DNA of 53,793 bases from Bacteroidaceae bacterium (GTDB lineage Bacteria > Bacteroidota > Bacteroidia > Bacteroidales > Bacteroidaceae), in the NCBI GenBank assembly GCA_017556045.1, contig JAFZFF010000036.1:1-53793 (forward strand), read 5' to 3'. Shown piece by piece: positions 15,133 through 24,128 of this stretch. The notes under the pieces are model-generated. The model did no database searches. It was given only the letters and a program-made list of their open reading frames with translations, and had not been told where the DNA came from. Positions within the stretch are counted from its first letter, which is position 1. Each line of letters starts with the position of its first letter. A program made the position numbers and the translations under genes.

Positions 15133-16569
15133 ATGGCAAGAAAGAAAAAAGAGCTCCCTTTGTTGGAGCAGATTACAATAACCGACGTGGCAGCTGAGGG
15201 CAAGGCCCTGGCAAGAGTGAATGATATGGTAGTGTTTGTACCCTACGTGGTGCCTGGTGATGTGGTAGACCTGCAGGTAAAGCGCAAGAAGCATAGCTAT
15301 GCCGAGGCTGTAGCCGTGAAGTTTCACGAATATTCACCCTTGCGTAGCGAGCCCTTCTGCAAGCATTTCGGCGTATGTGGTGGCTGTAAGTGGCAGTGTC
15401 TCAAGTATGAGGAACAGATACGTTACAAACAAAAACAGGTAACAGACAATCTCGTACGCATAGGCAAGATTGAGCTCCCTGAGATATCGCCCATCCTTGG
15501 CTCTGAGCTTACCGAGCGTTACCGCAACAAGCTCGAGTTTACCTTTAGCAATAAGCGCTGGCTCACTCAAGAGGAGGTGGACAAGGACTTCAAGTATGAC
15601 CAGATGAATGCCGTAGGCTTCCATATCCCTGGAGCCTTTGATAAGGTGCTTGCCATAGACGAGTGTCACTTGATGGATGACATCTGTAACCGCATCCGCA
15701 ACGGCGTGCGCGACTATGCCTACGAGCATAACTATACATTCTTTGACCTGCGTTCACAGGAGGGTATGCTACGCAATATGATGATACGTATTGCTGAGGA
15801 TGAAAATGACAGGAGCATCAAGGGACTCATGGTGGTGATGCAATTTAAGATTGTTTCCCCTGAGGAGGAGCAGCTGATGTTGCAACTTTTGCAGTACATG
15901 GCAGATACATGGCCCGAGATTACTTCGCTCATCTATGTCATCAATAATAAGTGTAACGACACCATCGGCGACCTGCCTATACATGTATTCAAGGGTGAAG
16001 ACCATATCATCGAGGAGATGGAGGGGCTGAAGTTCAAGGTTGGTCCCAAGTCATTCTATCAGACCAATAGTCGTCAGGCATATAATCTGTATAAGGTGAC
16101 ACGTGACTTCGCTGGGCTCACAGGCGATGAACTCGTCTATGACCTCTACACGGGTACTGGTACTATCGCAAACTTCGTGTCGCGCAAGGCTCGTCAAGTG
16201 ATAGGCATTGAGTATGTGCCTGAGGCTATCGAAGATGCTAAGGTCAATTCGGCTCTCAATGGTATCGACAATACACTGTTCTTTGCTGGTGATATGAAGG
16301 ATATTCTCAATCAGGAGTTTATCAATGAGTATGGCCGTCCTGACGTCATTATCACCGATCCCCCAAGAGCGGGTATGCACGGCGATGTTATCGACACCAT
16401 CCTCTTTGCCGAGCCCAAACGCATTGTTTATGTGAGCTGTAACCCTGCCACACAGGCTCGCGACCTCAGCCTGCTCGATGTGAAGTACAAGGTGCTTCGC
16501 GTGCAGCCTGTCGATATGTTTCCCCACACACATCATGTCGAGAATGTGGTGTTGCTGGAATTAAAGTAA
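15133..16569 (+). CDS. rlmD: 23S rRNA (uracil-5-)-methyltransferase, RlmD/RumA family
   Basis: The 478-residue protein begins with a TRAM RNA-binding domain (residues about 10-70, ITDVAAEGKALARVNDMVVF). The Fe-S cysteines follow in CKHFGVCGGCKWQC. The C-terminal Rossmann methyltransferase domain has VYDLYTGTGTIANFV (AdoMet loop), ITDPPRAGMH and the catalytic Cys in YVSCNPATQARDL. It makes m5U in 23S rRNA; whether at U1939 or U747 (or, less likely, in tRNA) cannot be told from sequence alone. Confidence 0.93.
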   Translation: MARKKKELPLLEQITITDVAAEGKALARVNDMVVFVPYVVPGDVVDLQVKRKKHSYAEAVAVKFHEYSPLRSEPFCKHFGVCGGCKWQCLKYEEQIRYKQKQVTDNLVRIGKIELPEISPILGSELTERYRNKLEFTFSNKRWLTQEEVDKDFKYDQMNAVGFHIPGAFDKVLAIDECHLMDDICNRIRNGVRDYAYEHNYTFFDLRSQEGMLRNMMIRIAEDENDRSIKGLMVVMQFKIVSPEEEQLMLQLLQYMADTWPEITSLIYVINNKCNDTIGDLPIHVFKGEDHIIEEMEGLKFKVGPKSFYQTNSRQAYNLYKVTRDFAGLTGDELVYDLYTGTGTIANFVSRKARQVIGIEYVPEAIEDAKVNSALNGIDNTLFFAGDMKDILNQEFINEYGRPDVIITDPPRAGMHGDVIDTILFAEPKRIVYVSCNPATQARDLSLLDVKYKVLRVQPVDMFPHTHHVENVVLLELK

Positions 16570-16598
16570 TATATTTTATATAGTATATTGAAGAGAGT

Positions 16599-17918
16599 AT
16601 GGTATCTGTTGTTCTCCTCGTGTTTCTGTTGGTGCTTTGTGTGGTGCTGTTGGCTTTTGTTGTTAAGCTTAGTCAGCAGCGTAAGCCGCTAAGCGATGAG
16701 CAGTTGCGCCCTTTGATGGCTGAACAAACTACGGAGATATTGCGCCAATTGCAGACGGTAAGAGAGGAACTCACTCGTAGCCTTCGCGAGCAGATGGCAG
16801 AGAACCGTATGGAGTTGGGACGTAGGGTAGAGGAGTTGCGCAAAGAGGTGGTAGGAAACCAAGCCCTGCAACTTCAGCAGATACAAGAGACGCTCAATCG
16901 CAATCTGCTCACCACTAATGAACTACAGCGTGAGAAACTGGAAGCGATGACCCGTCAGCAGGAGCAATTGGTGCAGTCTACTGAGAAGCGCCTCGATGAT
17001 ATGCGCCTCATGGTGGAGGAAAAATTACAGAAAACACTCAACGAGCGCATCGGGCAGTCGTTTGAATTGGTACGTACGCAGCTCGAGAATGTGCAGCAAG
17101 GTCTTGGCGAGATGAAGAGCCTGGCACAAGATGTGGGTGGGCTCAAACGGGTACTCACAAATGTAAAGGTGCGCGGTACTTTTGGTGAGGTACAGTTAGG
17201 AGCACTACTTGAGCAAATGCTCACTCCCGACCAATATGAGGCTAATGTCAAGACCAAGCGTAAGGGGACGGAGTTTGTGGAGTTTGCAGTCAAACTTCCT
17301 GGCAAAGATGATAATCTGGAGTATGTATATCTGCCCATCGACGCTAAGTTCCCCAAGGATGCCTATGAACAGTATCTCGATGCCTATGAGGCAGGCGATG
17401 TGGAGCATACCGAGCAGGTTTCGCGCCAACTGGAGGCTGTAATCAAGCGTATGGCGCGTGACATCCGTGACAAGTACCTCGAGCCACCCTATACGACCGA
17501 TTTTGGTATCATGTTCCTTCCCTTTGAGAATATCTATGCCGAGGTTATCCGTCGTACGGCTCTTGTGGAGCAGTTGCAGCGTGAGTTCCGCGTAGTAGTT
17601 ACAGGTCCCACCACGTTGGGGGCCATCCTCAATAGTTTGCAGATGGGTTTCAGGACTCTTGCTATCGAGAAACGATCAAGCGAAGTTTGGACCGTACTTG
17701 CTGCTGTAAAAACCGAATTTGGAAAGTTTGGAGGCATGCTCGCCAAGGTGCAGAAGAATCTTGAGAACGCAGGTTCACAACTCGAAGAGGTGATGGGTAA
17801 ACGCACCCGAGCCATTGAACGCAAACTGCGTCAAGTACAAGAGCTCCCTGTTGAGCAGTCTGATAATATATTGGCTATCGAAAGTTCTTTGCCTGATGAG
17901 GATGACGAAGCTAATTGA
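16599..17918 (+). CDS. rmuC: RmuC family DNA recombination protein
   Basis: The 439-residue protein has one N-terminal membrane helix (VVLLVFLLVLCVVLLAFVV), a long coiled coil (residues about 25-175, rich in Q and E) and the RmuC nuclease-like domain (about 185-400) with RGTFGEVQLGALLEQML, YLPIDAKFPKDAYEQY and MFLPFENIYAEV. RmuC limits inversions at short inverted repeats and is proposed to act as a nuclease. It follows rlmD by 29 bases and may be co-transcribed. Confidence 0.93.
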   Translation: MVSVVLLVFLLVLCVVLLAFVVKLSQQRKPLSDEQLRPLMAEQTTEILRQLQTVREELTRSLREQMAENRMELGRRVEELRKEVVGNQALQLQQIQETLNRNLLTTNELQREKLEAMTRQQEQLVQSTEKRLDDMRLMVEEKLQKTLNERIGQSFELVRTQLENVQQGLGEMKSLAQDVGGLKRVLTNVKVRGTFGEVQLGALLEQMLTPDQYEANVKTKRKGTEFVEFAVKLPGKDDNLEYVYLPIDAKFPKDAYEQYLDAYEAGDVEHTEQVSRQLEAVIKRMARDIRDKYLEPPYTTDFGIMFLPFENIYAEVIRRTALVEQLQREFRVVVTGPTTLGAILNSLQMGFRTLAIEKRSSEVWTVLAAVKTEFGKFGGMLAKVQKNLENAGSQLEEVMGKRTRAIERKLRQVQELPVEQSDNILAIESSLPDEDDEAN

Positions 17919-17958
17919 TATGTGATAATTTACAAATTACTCTCAATACACAATTCGT

Positions 17959-19122
17959 ATGCAATACAATTTTGATGAGATAATAGATCGTAGAGGTACT
18001 GATGCGCTTAAGATTGATGCTGTGCCCAATATCTGGGGACGTGATAACTTGCTCCCTCTCTGGGTGGCAGATATGGACTTTGCTACACCTCCTTTTATAA
18101 TCGATGAACTGCGTCGCCGTCTCGACCACGAAATTTTAGGATATACTATGCGCACTCCTCGTTGGTTCTCTTCCATCGTGGCATGGCAGCAGAGCAGATA
18201 TGGTTGGGAGATTAAACCCGAGTGGCTCAACTTCGTACCTGGCATAGTGCCTGGCATAGCTTTTGTTATCAGTTGCTTCACAGAACCTGGTGATACAATC
18301 CTCATACAGCCTCCTGTATATCATCCCTACATTCATGTGCCGCAAAACTTAGGACGTACGCTGAAGGAGAATACCCTTGACCTCGTCGACGGACAATATC
18401 ATATAGACTTTGAGCGTTTCGAACGTGATGTGCGTGGTTGCAAACTCTTCCTACTCTGCCATCCTCATAATCCTGGTGGTCGTGTGTGGACAGAGAGTGA
18501 ACTACTCCGCATAGCAGAGATCTGTCACCGCCAGGGCGTTATTGTCGTGTCTGATGAGATACATGCTGACCTTACTCTACCTCCATATCATCATGTTCCC
18601 TTTGCTAAGGTATCTGCAGAGGCAGCAGAGTGTAGCATCACCCTGATGTCGCCCAGCAAGGCATTCAATATGGCAGGTCTTACTTCTTCTTATTCTATTA
18701 TTAGCAATGAGGAGTTGCGTGCGCGATTCCATCGACATCTTGATAATAGCGAGCTCAACTTGGGTCATGCCTTTGCCTTTAATAGTGTGGCAGCAGCCTA
18801 CTCACATGGTACCGAATGGCTCGATCAGATGTTGTCATACGTACAGGGTAATATTGATTACATCGGGCAGTTCCTCTCTGAAGAACTTCCACAAGTAGGC
18901 ATGATTCGTCCTCAAGCTTCGTACCTTGTCTTCCTTGACTTCCGTAAGTTGGGTCTCACTCATGATGCACTCAACGAACTTATTGTTGATCGTGCACACC
19001 TCGCTCTCAACGATGGTGCCATGTTTGGCAAAGAAGGAGATGGATTCATGCGTCTTAATGCTGCAAGTCCACGTAGTATCATTGCAGAGGCCATGCGCAG
19101 ACTCAAGGAGGCGATAGGTTAG
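17959..19122 (+). CDS. PatB/MalY-type PLP-dependent aminotransferase or C-S lyase
   Basis: The 387-residue protein is a class I/II fold-type I PLP enzyme. It shows WVADMDFATPPFIIDELRRR typical of PatB/MalY, LLCHPHNPGGRVW, VVSDEIHADL and the PLP-binding lysine in SPSKAFNMAGL. Members act as cystathionine beta-lyases, cysteine desulfhydrases or aminotransferases; sequence does not decide which. It is separated from rmuC by 40 bases. Confidence 0.92.
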   Translation: MQYNFDEIIDRRGTDALKIDAVPNIWGRDNLLPLWVADMDFATPPFIIDELRRRLDHEILGYTMRTPRWFSSIVAWQQSRYGWEIKPEWLNFVPGIVPGIAFVISCFTEPGDTILIQPPVYHPYIHVPQNLGRTLKENTLDLVDGQYHIDFERFERDVRGCKLFLLCHPHNPGGRVWTESELLRIAEICHRQGVIVVSDEIHADLTLPPYHHVPFAKVSAEAAECSITLMSPSKAFNMAGLTSSYSIISNEELRARFHRHLDNSELNLGHAFAFNSVAAAYSHGTEWLDQMLSYVQGNIDYIGQFLSEELPQVGMIRPQASYLVFLDFRKLGLTHDALNELIVDRAHLALNDGAMFGKEGDGFMRLNAASPRSIIAEAMRRLKEAIG

Positions 19123-19129
19123 GATTAAA

Positions 19130-19161
19130 TTTGGCTGTTTATCCTTTTTTGATTAGTTTTG
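19130..19161 (+). promoter_or_regulatory. Promoter of the DUF4494 gene
   Basis: TTTG at 19130-19133, a 20-base spacer and TAGTTTTG at 19154-19161 match the consensus well. Confidence 0.7.
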
Positions 19162-19225
19162 CAGCCGTTTTTTTGAGTGATATAGAATATTAAAGAAAGA
19201 ATAACGAATAAATAAAGATACGACT

Positions 19226-19678
19226 ATGATGAATAAATGGTTTGAGTGCAAGGTGAAATATGTGAAGATGATGGAGAATGGACTCGAGAAACCTGTTACA
19301 GAGACTTACCTCGTAGATGCTCTCTCCTTTACAGAGGCAGAGAAGCGTTTTCTCGAAGAGATTCGCCCCTTCATGAGTGGAGAGTTTGAGGTTACAGGCA
19401 TTAAGCCAGTGAAGTTTAGTGATGTGTATTATTGTGACCTTGAGAGTGCTGACAAATGGTTTAAGTGTAAGCTCTCATTTATCACACTTGACGAGAAGAG
19501 TGGTGCTGAGAAGAAGACAAGCTCATATACTCTCGTACAGGCAGGCGACTTGCGCGAAGCTATCAAGTACCTTGATGAGAATATGAAGGGTACTCTCGGT
19601 GATTATGTAATAGCTGCTGTTACTGAGACTACCATCATGGATGTATATCCCTATGATGCGAGCGTAGAGGTAAAGTAA
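19226..19678 (+). CDS. DUF4494 domain protein
   Basis: The 150-residue protein has two related halves, each beginning with WFECKVKYV or WFKCKLSFI and carrying an acidic loop and a VDALSFTEAEKRF-like helix. It is soluble, with no signal sequence. It belongs to the DUF4494 family found in Bacteroidetes, with no known function. It precedes the YggS-type gene by 18 bases, a pairing that suggests an operon. ATG 19229 is an alternative start. Confidence 0.85.
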   Translation: MMNKWFECKVKYVKMMENGLEKPVTETYLVDALSFTEAEKRFLEEIRPFMSGEFEVTGIKPVKFSDVYYCDLESADKWFKCKLSFITLDEKSGAEKKTSSYTLVQAGDLREAIKYLDENMKGTLGDYVIAAVTETTIMDVYPYDASVEVK

Positions 19679-19696
19679 GGCTTAACAGGTGGACTT

Positions 19697-20368
19697 ATGT
19701 ACATTGCTGAACAGATAAAAAGACTTCGTGGCGAACTGCCTGAAGGCGTAAGCCTATTGGCAATATCGAAGTATCAGCCTATCGAGGCGTTGCAAGAGGC
19801 ATATGATGCAGGGCAACGTATGTTTGGCGAGAATCATATACAAGAAATGGCGGCCAAGGCTGCCGTTCTACCAAAAGATATAGCTTGGCATTTTACGGGA
19901 CATGTACAGACCAATAAGATCAAGTACATGGCATCGTTTGTGAGCCTCATACATGCAGTAGACTCGTTTCGTCTACTGTGCGAAATTAATAAACATGCCG
20001 CAAAGCATGATCGTATCATCGATTGTCTGCTACAGATTCACATAGCTCAAGAGGATACTAAGTATGGACTTACCGTGGAAGAGTGTCGTGAACTACTGGC
20101 CACTGAGCCATGGCGCGAGCTGACTAATGTGCATATTGTAGGTCTCATGGCAATGGGAAGTAATACTGATGATATGGAGCAGGTGAGAGGGGAGTTTCGT
20201 CAGATGAAGCAACTTTTTGATGAGGTGAAGACGACTTATTTTGCTGATGATTCTTCGTTCTGCCAACTCTCAGAGGGAATGACGGACGATTACCCTATAG
20301 CCATAGAGGAGGGTAGTACCATTGTTCGCATTGGTTCGATGATATTTGGCGATAGAGTATATCATTAG
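19697..20368 (+). CDS. YggS/PROSC family PLP homeostasis protein
   Basis: The 223-residue protein is a single-domain fold-type III PLP protein. It shows LLAISKYQP with the PLP lysine, GENHIQEMAAKA, WHFTGHVQTNKIKY, LSEGMTDDYPIAIEEG and IVRIGSMIFG. Such proteins have no known enzyme activity and buffer free pyridoxal phosphate in the cytoplasm. It ends before a bidirectional terminator facing the dipeptidase gene. Confidence 0.95.
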   Translation: MYIAEQIKRLRGELPEGVSLLAISKYQPIEALQEAYDAGQRMFGENHIQEMAAKAAVLPKDIAWHFTGHVQTNKIKYMASFVSLIHAVDSFRLLCEINKHAAKHDRIIDCLLQIHIAQEDTKYGLTVEECRELLATEPWRELTNVHIVGLMAMGSNTDDMEQVRGEFRQMKQLFDEVKTTYFADDSSFCQLSEGMTDDYPIAIEEGSTIVRIGSMIFGDRVYH

Positions 20369-20402
20369 CAGATATTATCTAAAATGAATACTTAAAAAAA
20401 TA

Positions 20403-20432
20403 AATACCCCGATACGAATGTGTCGGGGTATT
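20403..20432. terminator. Terminator between convergent genes
   Basis: AATACCCCGA (20403-20412) and TCGGGGTATT (20423-20432) form a perfect 10-bp stem. On the minus strand a T-rich tract follows, so it is a good intrinsic terminator for the dipeptidase gene. It is weaker on the plus strand. Confidence 0.85.
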
Positions 20433-20453
20433 ATATTAGGTATCTGCTGGAGA

Positions 20454-22091
20454 TTACTTCATCAAGTAGCGCTCTTCAGTTTCCTTTGCGATACGGCGGT
20501 TGAAGTGCTCAGGGTAGCCCTTTCGTACGGGTGATACACCTTCGCCAGTCTCTGTACGTTTGAATACGCCATTCTCCTCAGGCTTGATAACCATGTCGTT
20601 GTGCTTCACGATGAGGAACTTTGCGAGGTTACCCCATGCAGTCATGGTAGACATCGCTGTCTCTGCGGTATACTTGGTAAGCATAGCTACAGCCTTGGGG
20701 GGATTGTCTTGATAGAGTGTCATAGCTTTTGCCTCGATAGCAGGCTGGTTAGCAGCAAATGTCTCTTCGCAATTTTCCTGTACCTTCTTAAGATCACCGA
20801 TAAGTGCTGAGTAGCGAGGATATACCATGTTAGATACCATATTGAAGAGCCAGAAGGCAGACTTCTCAGAGAATGTTACAGCATCAGCCATTTCTCGCTT
20901 GTAGCACTCGGGCACTGCATTGGTGCAGCAATATACGGGAGTGAATACAGCCATGTTTGCATCATCTGTTCCGAACCACAGTACACCACCGATAGAGTTG
21001 GGCAACCAATCACGCATCTGCGATACGAAGGTGAAGGCGGTCTGCTGAGTAGAGATAGGACGCTCGTTGAAGTAGCTCTTGTCGTCCACCTTGAAGCTCA
21101 GAGGCGAGGGACGATAGGGCATTGACCAAGGACCTGCACCAACATCTCCTGTGATATCCATAGGAGTTCCCTCGTAGTGATCGCGCATTGCATTCTGCAC
21201 GTCACGTACAGAAACCTTCTGCTTAGGCTTTACGTAGAGGGGCATCGGTGTAGCTGAGGTATCACCCATAGCCCAAGGGAGATACTGGCTCATGTCAAGA
21301 TCTGCAAACATGTTGAAGTAGCTCCATACACGAGCATCGCAGTAGCGGAGGCCACCGAAGTCTGCAGGGCAGTAGGCATCGGCAAAGTCAAAATCCTTGT
21401 CTTTACCATCGTAGTAGCCCATCTCGCGAGCAAACTGAATTACATCTTTTGCATAGACACAGTTCTCTTTGTCCTTCAAGGGGAACTGACGGATACGTGC
21501 CTGGTTGGCATGAGCAGCAATGCAGTCATCGGGAATGCGTACAGCTACCCATACAGCGCCCTTACGACCAGGACCCTTACCTACCATTTCCATGATCCAT
21601 ACCTCATTGGGGTCAGCGATAGAGAAGCTCTCACCACTACTGTTGTAGCCATACTCCTCCACGAGTGTTGTCATTACATCGATAGCCTCACGAGCAGTCT
21701 TAGAACGCTGCAAAGCAAGGTAGATAAGGCTTCCGTAGTCAATGATGCCTTCAGGATTTACCAACTCTTCGCGACCGCCAAAGGTAGTCTCCGCGATTGT
21801 TACCTGGAACTCGTTGATGTTACCAATCACATTGTAAGTCTGAGGAGCTTCAGGTATACGACCCCAATAACGCCCAGACTCCCAGTCGAGAACTTCACGC
21901 CAAGTACCCTCAGCATGTACTGCTGCAGGATAGTGGCAGAGATAACCATACATGCCGTACGAGTCGGCAGAATAACTCACGATAACAGAACCATCGGCAG
22001 AAGCTTTCTTACCTACAATGAGGTTTGTACAAGCCATACCGCTTGTGATGGCGGAAATCAGTGTTACTACAGTTAAGAATAACTTTTTCAT
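20454..22091 (-). CDS. Family C69 dipeptidase (N-terminal nucleophile hydrolase), exported
   Basis: The 545-residue protein has a signal peptide of 20 residues ending SGMA, after which the mature chain starts with Cys21 (CTNLIVGKKASADGS). In C69/PepD enzymes this N-terminal Cys is the nucleophile, here exposed by signal peptidase. Other features are FGGREELVNPEGI, LALQRSKTAREAIDVMT and SIADPNEVWIMEMVGKGPGRK. It would cleave dipeptides in the periplasm. Length fits the family. Confidence 0.93.
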   Translation of the reverse strand: MKKLFLTVVTLISAITSGMACTNLIVGKKASADGSVIVSYSADSYGMYGYLCHYPAAVHAEGTWREVLDWESGRYWGRIPEAPQTYNVIGNINEFQVTIAETTFGGREELVNPEGIIDYGSLIYLALQRSKTAREAIDVMTTLVEEYGYNSSGESFSIADPNEVWIMEMVGKGPGRKGAVWVAVRIPDDCIAAHANQARIRQFPLKDKENCVYAKDVIQFAREMGYYDGKDKDFDFADAYCPADFGGLRYCDARVWSYFNMFADLDMSQYLPWAMGDTSATPMPLYVKPKQKVSVRDVQNAMRDHYEGTPMDITGDVGAGPWSMPYRPSPLSFKVDDKSYFNERPISTQQTAFTFVSQMRDWLPNSIGGVLWFGTDDANMAVFTPVYCCTNAVPECYKREMADAVTFSEKSAFWLFNMVSNMVYPRYSALIGDLKKVQENCEETFAANQPAIEAKAMTLYQDNPPKAVAMLTKYTAETAMSTMTAWGNLAKFLIVKHNDMVIKPEENGVFKRTETGEGVSPVRKGYPEHFNRRIAKETEERYLMK

Positions 22092-22170
22092 TGTTTGTTG
22101 TTTAATATTATTTTTAGATATTTATTACATCTATAGCCTACACATACTGTGTGATTGCTGTTTGTCGATG

Positions 22171-22178
22171 TAAAGGTA
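22171..22178 (-). promoter_or_regulatory. Possible -7 box of the C69 dipeptidase gene
   Basis: The minus strand reads TACCTTTA about 80 bases before the start codon. This is one base from consensus, the same variant as before the glycosyltransferase operon. No -33 box is clear. Confidence 0.3.
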
Positions 22179-22223
22179 GTAAATTCTTTGTATAGATGAC
22201 TTTATTTTTCAAACTTTTTTTGT

Positions 22224-24122
22224 TTAATCAGTTCTTTTGATCTTGCCATCGTGTAGTGTGATCTTCTCTTCTTCGATAAGACGTTGGAGAAGTTGCTTCA
22301 GTTGGGTTGAACCTATCCTTAAGTTATAAAGCTCTTCGAGGGAGTGAGGTTGCTTATCTGATAGGAGTTTGTATATTGTCTCCTTATAGGCGTTGTAGTT
22401 GGTCTCTGTCAAGGTGGAGGTACGCTGCTTGCGGCAATTGTCACATACGAGACAGGGGAGTGCCTCGTGCTCACCGAAATAGCGTAGCAGTATGCGGCTG
22501 CGACATTCGTTCTCGGCAAGTACATACTCTTTCATTGCTTCGATGCGTTGGGCATAACTATCTCTACGTGATTCGTACACAGCGGGAGTGATAATGATGC
22601 GTGAGGTGTCGAGACGATGGCGTACGAAGGTGACTGAGGGGCATGTGCGACGAGGAATGTATTGAATTATACGCGCACGACTGAGGCCGAGCAATGATTC
22701 GAAGAGGGGCTCAAGAGCGATGCCGCTGACTTCGCTGATGTACTTCTCGTCTATGTATACAAAGTCGCTAAATACACCGCTGTAGATACGGAGTAGGGTG
22801 CGGATGACCTGGTCGGAGGTAGCGCTGATGTCGTAGCGACGATATAGCTCGTCGCGTGTAACGATGAAGCGGAGTCGCGAGGTATGCTCGTCTTCCTCTT
22901 CGTAGTGGATATAGCCGGCTTGAGAGAGCAGGCGAAGGGCGCTCTCTGTCTGTATGAGTGGGGTCCTATAGGCGCGACAGAATTCGTTGAGGTCAAAGTC
23001 ATAGCGGCAGCCTTCGCCATCGCCCACGGCCATCTGATAGTAGTATCCAAGACGCTCGTAGATGCTGGTGATGAAGGCTTTTTCGGGATAGTTGTCGCTG
23101 ACACGACGTGAGAGTCGGCGCTTGTCGTCGGGGGTGTATAGCAAAACTGCATAAGCTGTAAGCCCATCACGTCCGGCACGTCCCGCTTCCTGATAATAAG
23201 CCTCGGGTGAGTCGGGCATCTCGTAGTGGATGACCATGCGTACGTCGGGCTTGTCGATACCCATACCAAAGGCGTTGGTGGCTACCATGACACGGGTCTC
23301 TCCGTCGGTCCACTGATGTTGGCGCTTGTCTTTGTCGCGGCTATCGATGCCTGCGTGGTAGTAAGCGGCACTGATGCCATGCTGAATAAGGAACTTGGCA
23401 ATGTCTCGTGTCTTGTCGCGATTGCGTACATAGACGATGGCCGATCCAGCTACGCTATTGAGGATGTGGAGCATCTCTGCATCTTTATTCTCGGTGGAGC
23501 GCACGATGTAATTGAGGTTCTTGCGCTCGAAACTCATGCGGAAGACATTTTCTTTGCGGAAGAGTAGTCGAGCCTGTATGTCGCGTACTACCTCGGGTGT
23601 AGCCGTGGCTGTGAGGGCGAGGATGGGTGTCTCAGGCAGTAGCTTGCGTATCTCGGCAATAGCCAGATATGAGGGGCGAAAGTCGTAGCCCCACTGTGAT
23701 ATGCAGTGGCTCTCGTCGACGGTGATGAAGCTTATCTGCATGCGGCGCAACTTGGTGACGAAGATCTCTGAGGCGAGACGTTCGGGGGAGATATAGAGGA
23801 ACTTGTATCCTCCCAAGATGCAGTTGTCCAGAGCTGCTACTATGCTATCTCGGCTCATGCCTGAATATATAGCTGTGGCCTTGATACCTCGCTCGCGCAG
23901 CTTACTCACCTGGTCCTTCATGAGGGCGATGAGGGGAGTGACGACGATGCATGTACCTGGCTGTGCCAGTGCGGGCACCTGGAAGGTGATGCTCTTGCCA
24001 CCACCCGTGGGCATTAGTCCGAGAGTGTCTTGTCCGCTGCCTATGCTGCGGATGATATCTTCTTGTATGCTACGAAATGTGTCATAGCCGAAGTGCTCCC
24101 GAAGAACCTTTGCGTAGTCCAC
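22224..24122 (-). CDS. recQ: RecQ family ATP-dependent DNA helicase
   Basis: The 632-residue protein starts with the RecQ motif 0 (FGYDTFRSIQ), Walker A MPTGGGKSITFQVPAL (Lys43), the DExH box DESHCISQWGYDFRPSY and motif VI ATNAFGMGIDKPDVR through YYQEAGRAGRDG. The zinc-binding segment is visible as CRSRILLRYFGE, CLVCDNC. No HRDC domain is evident; the tail is a short winged helix. It unwinds DNA in recombination and repair. RecJ lies directly upstream (6-base gap), and the two proteins are functional partners in other bacteria. Confidence 0.95.
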   Translation of the reverse strand: MDYAKVLREHFGYDTFRSIQEDIIRSIGSGQDTLGLMPTGGGKSITFQVPALAQPGTCIVVTPLIALMKDQVSKLRERGIKATAIYSGMSRDSIVAALDNCILGGYKFLYISPERLASEIFVTKLRRMQISFITVDESHCISQWGYDFRPSYLAIAEIRKLLPETPILALTATATPEVVRDIQARLLFRKENVFRMSFERKNLNYIVRSTENKDAEMLHILNSVAGSAIVYVRNRDKTRDIAKFLIQHGISAAYYHAGIDSRDKDKRQHQWTDGETRVMVATNAFGMGIDKPDVRMVIHYEMPDSPEAYYQEAGRAGRDGLTAYAVLLYTPDDKRRLSRRVSDNYPEKAFITSIYERLGYYYQMAVGDGEGCRYDFDLNEFCRAYRTPLIQTESALRLLSQAGYIHYEEEDEHTSRLRFIVTRDELYRRYDISATSDQVIRTLLRIYSGVFSDFVYIDEKYISEVSGIALEPLFESLLGLSRARIIQYIPRRTCPSVTFVRHRLDTSRIIITPAVYESRRDSYAQRIEAMKEYVLAENECRSRILLRYFGEHEALPCLVCDNCRKQRTSTLTETNYNAYKETIYKLLSDKQPHSLEELYNLRIGSTQLKQLLQRLIEEEKITLHDGKIKRTD

Positions 24123-24128
24123 CGCGCC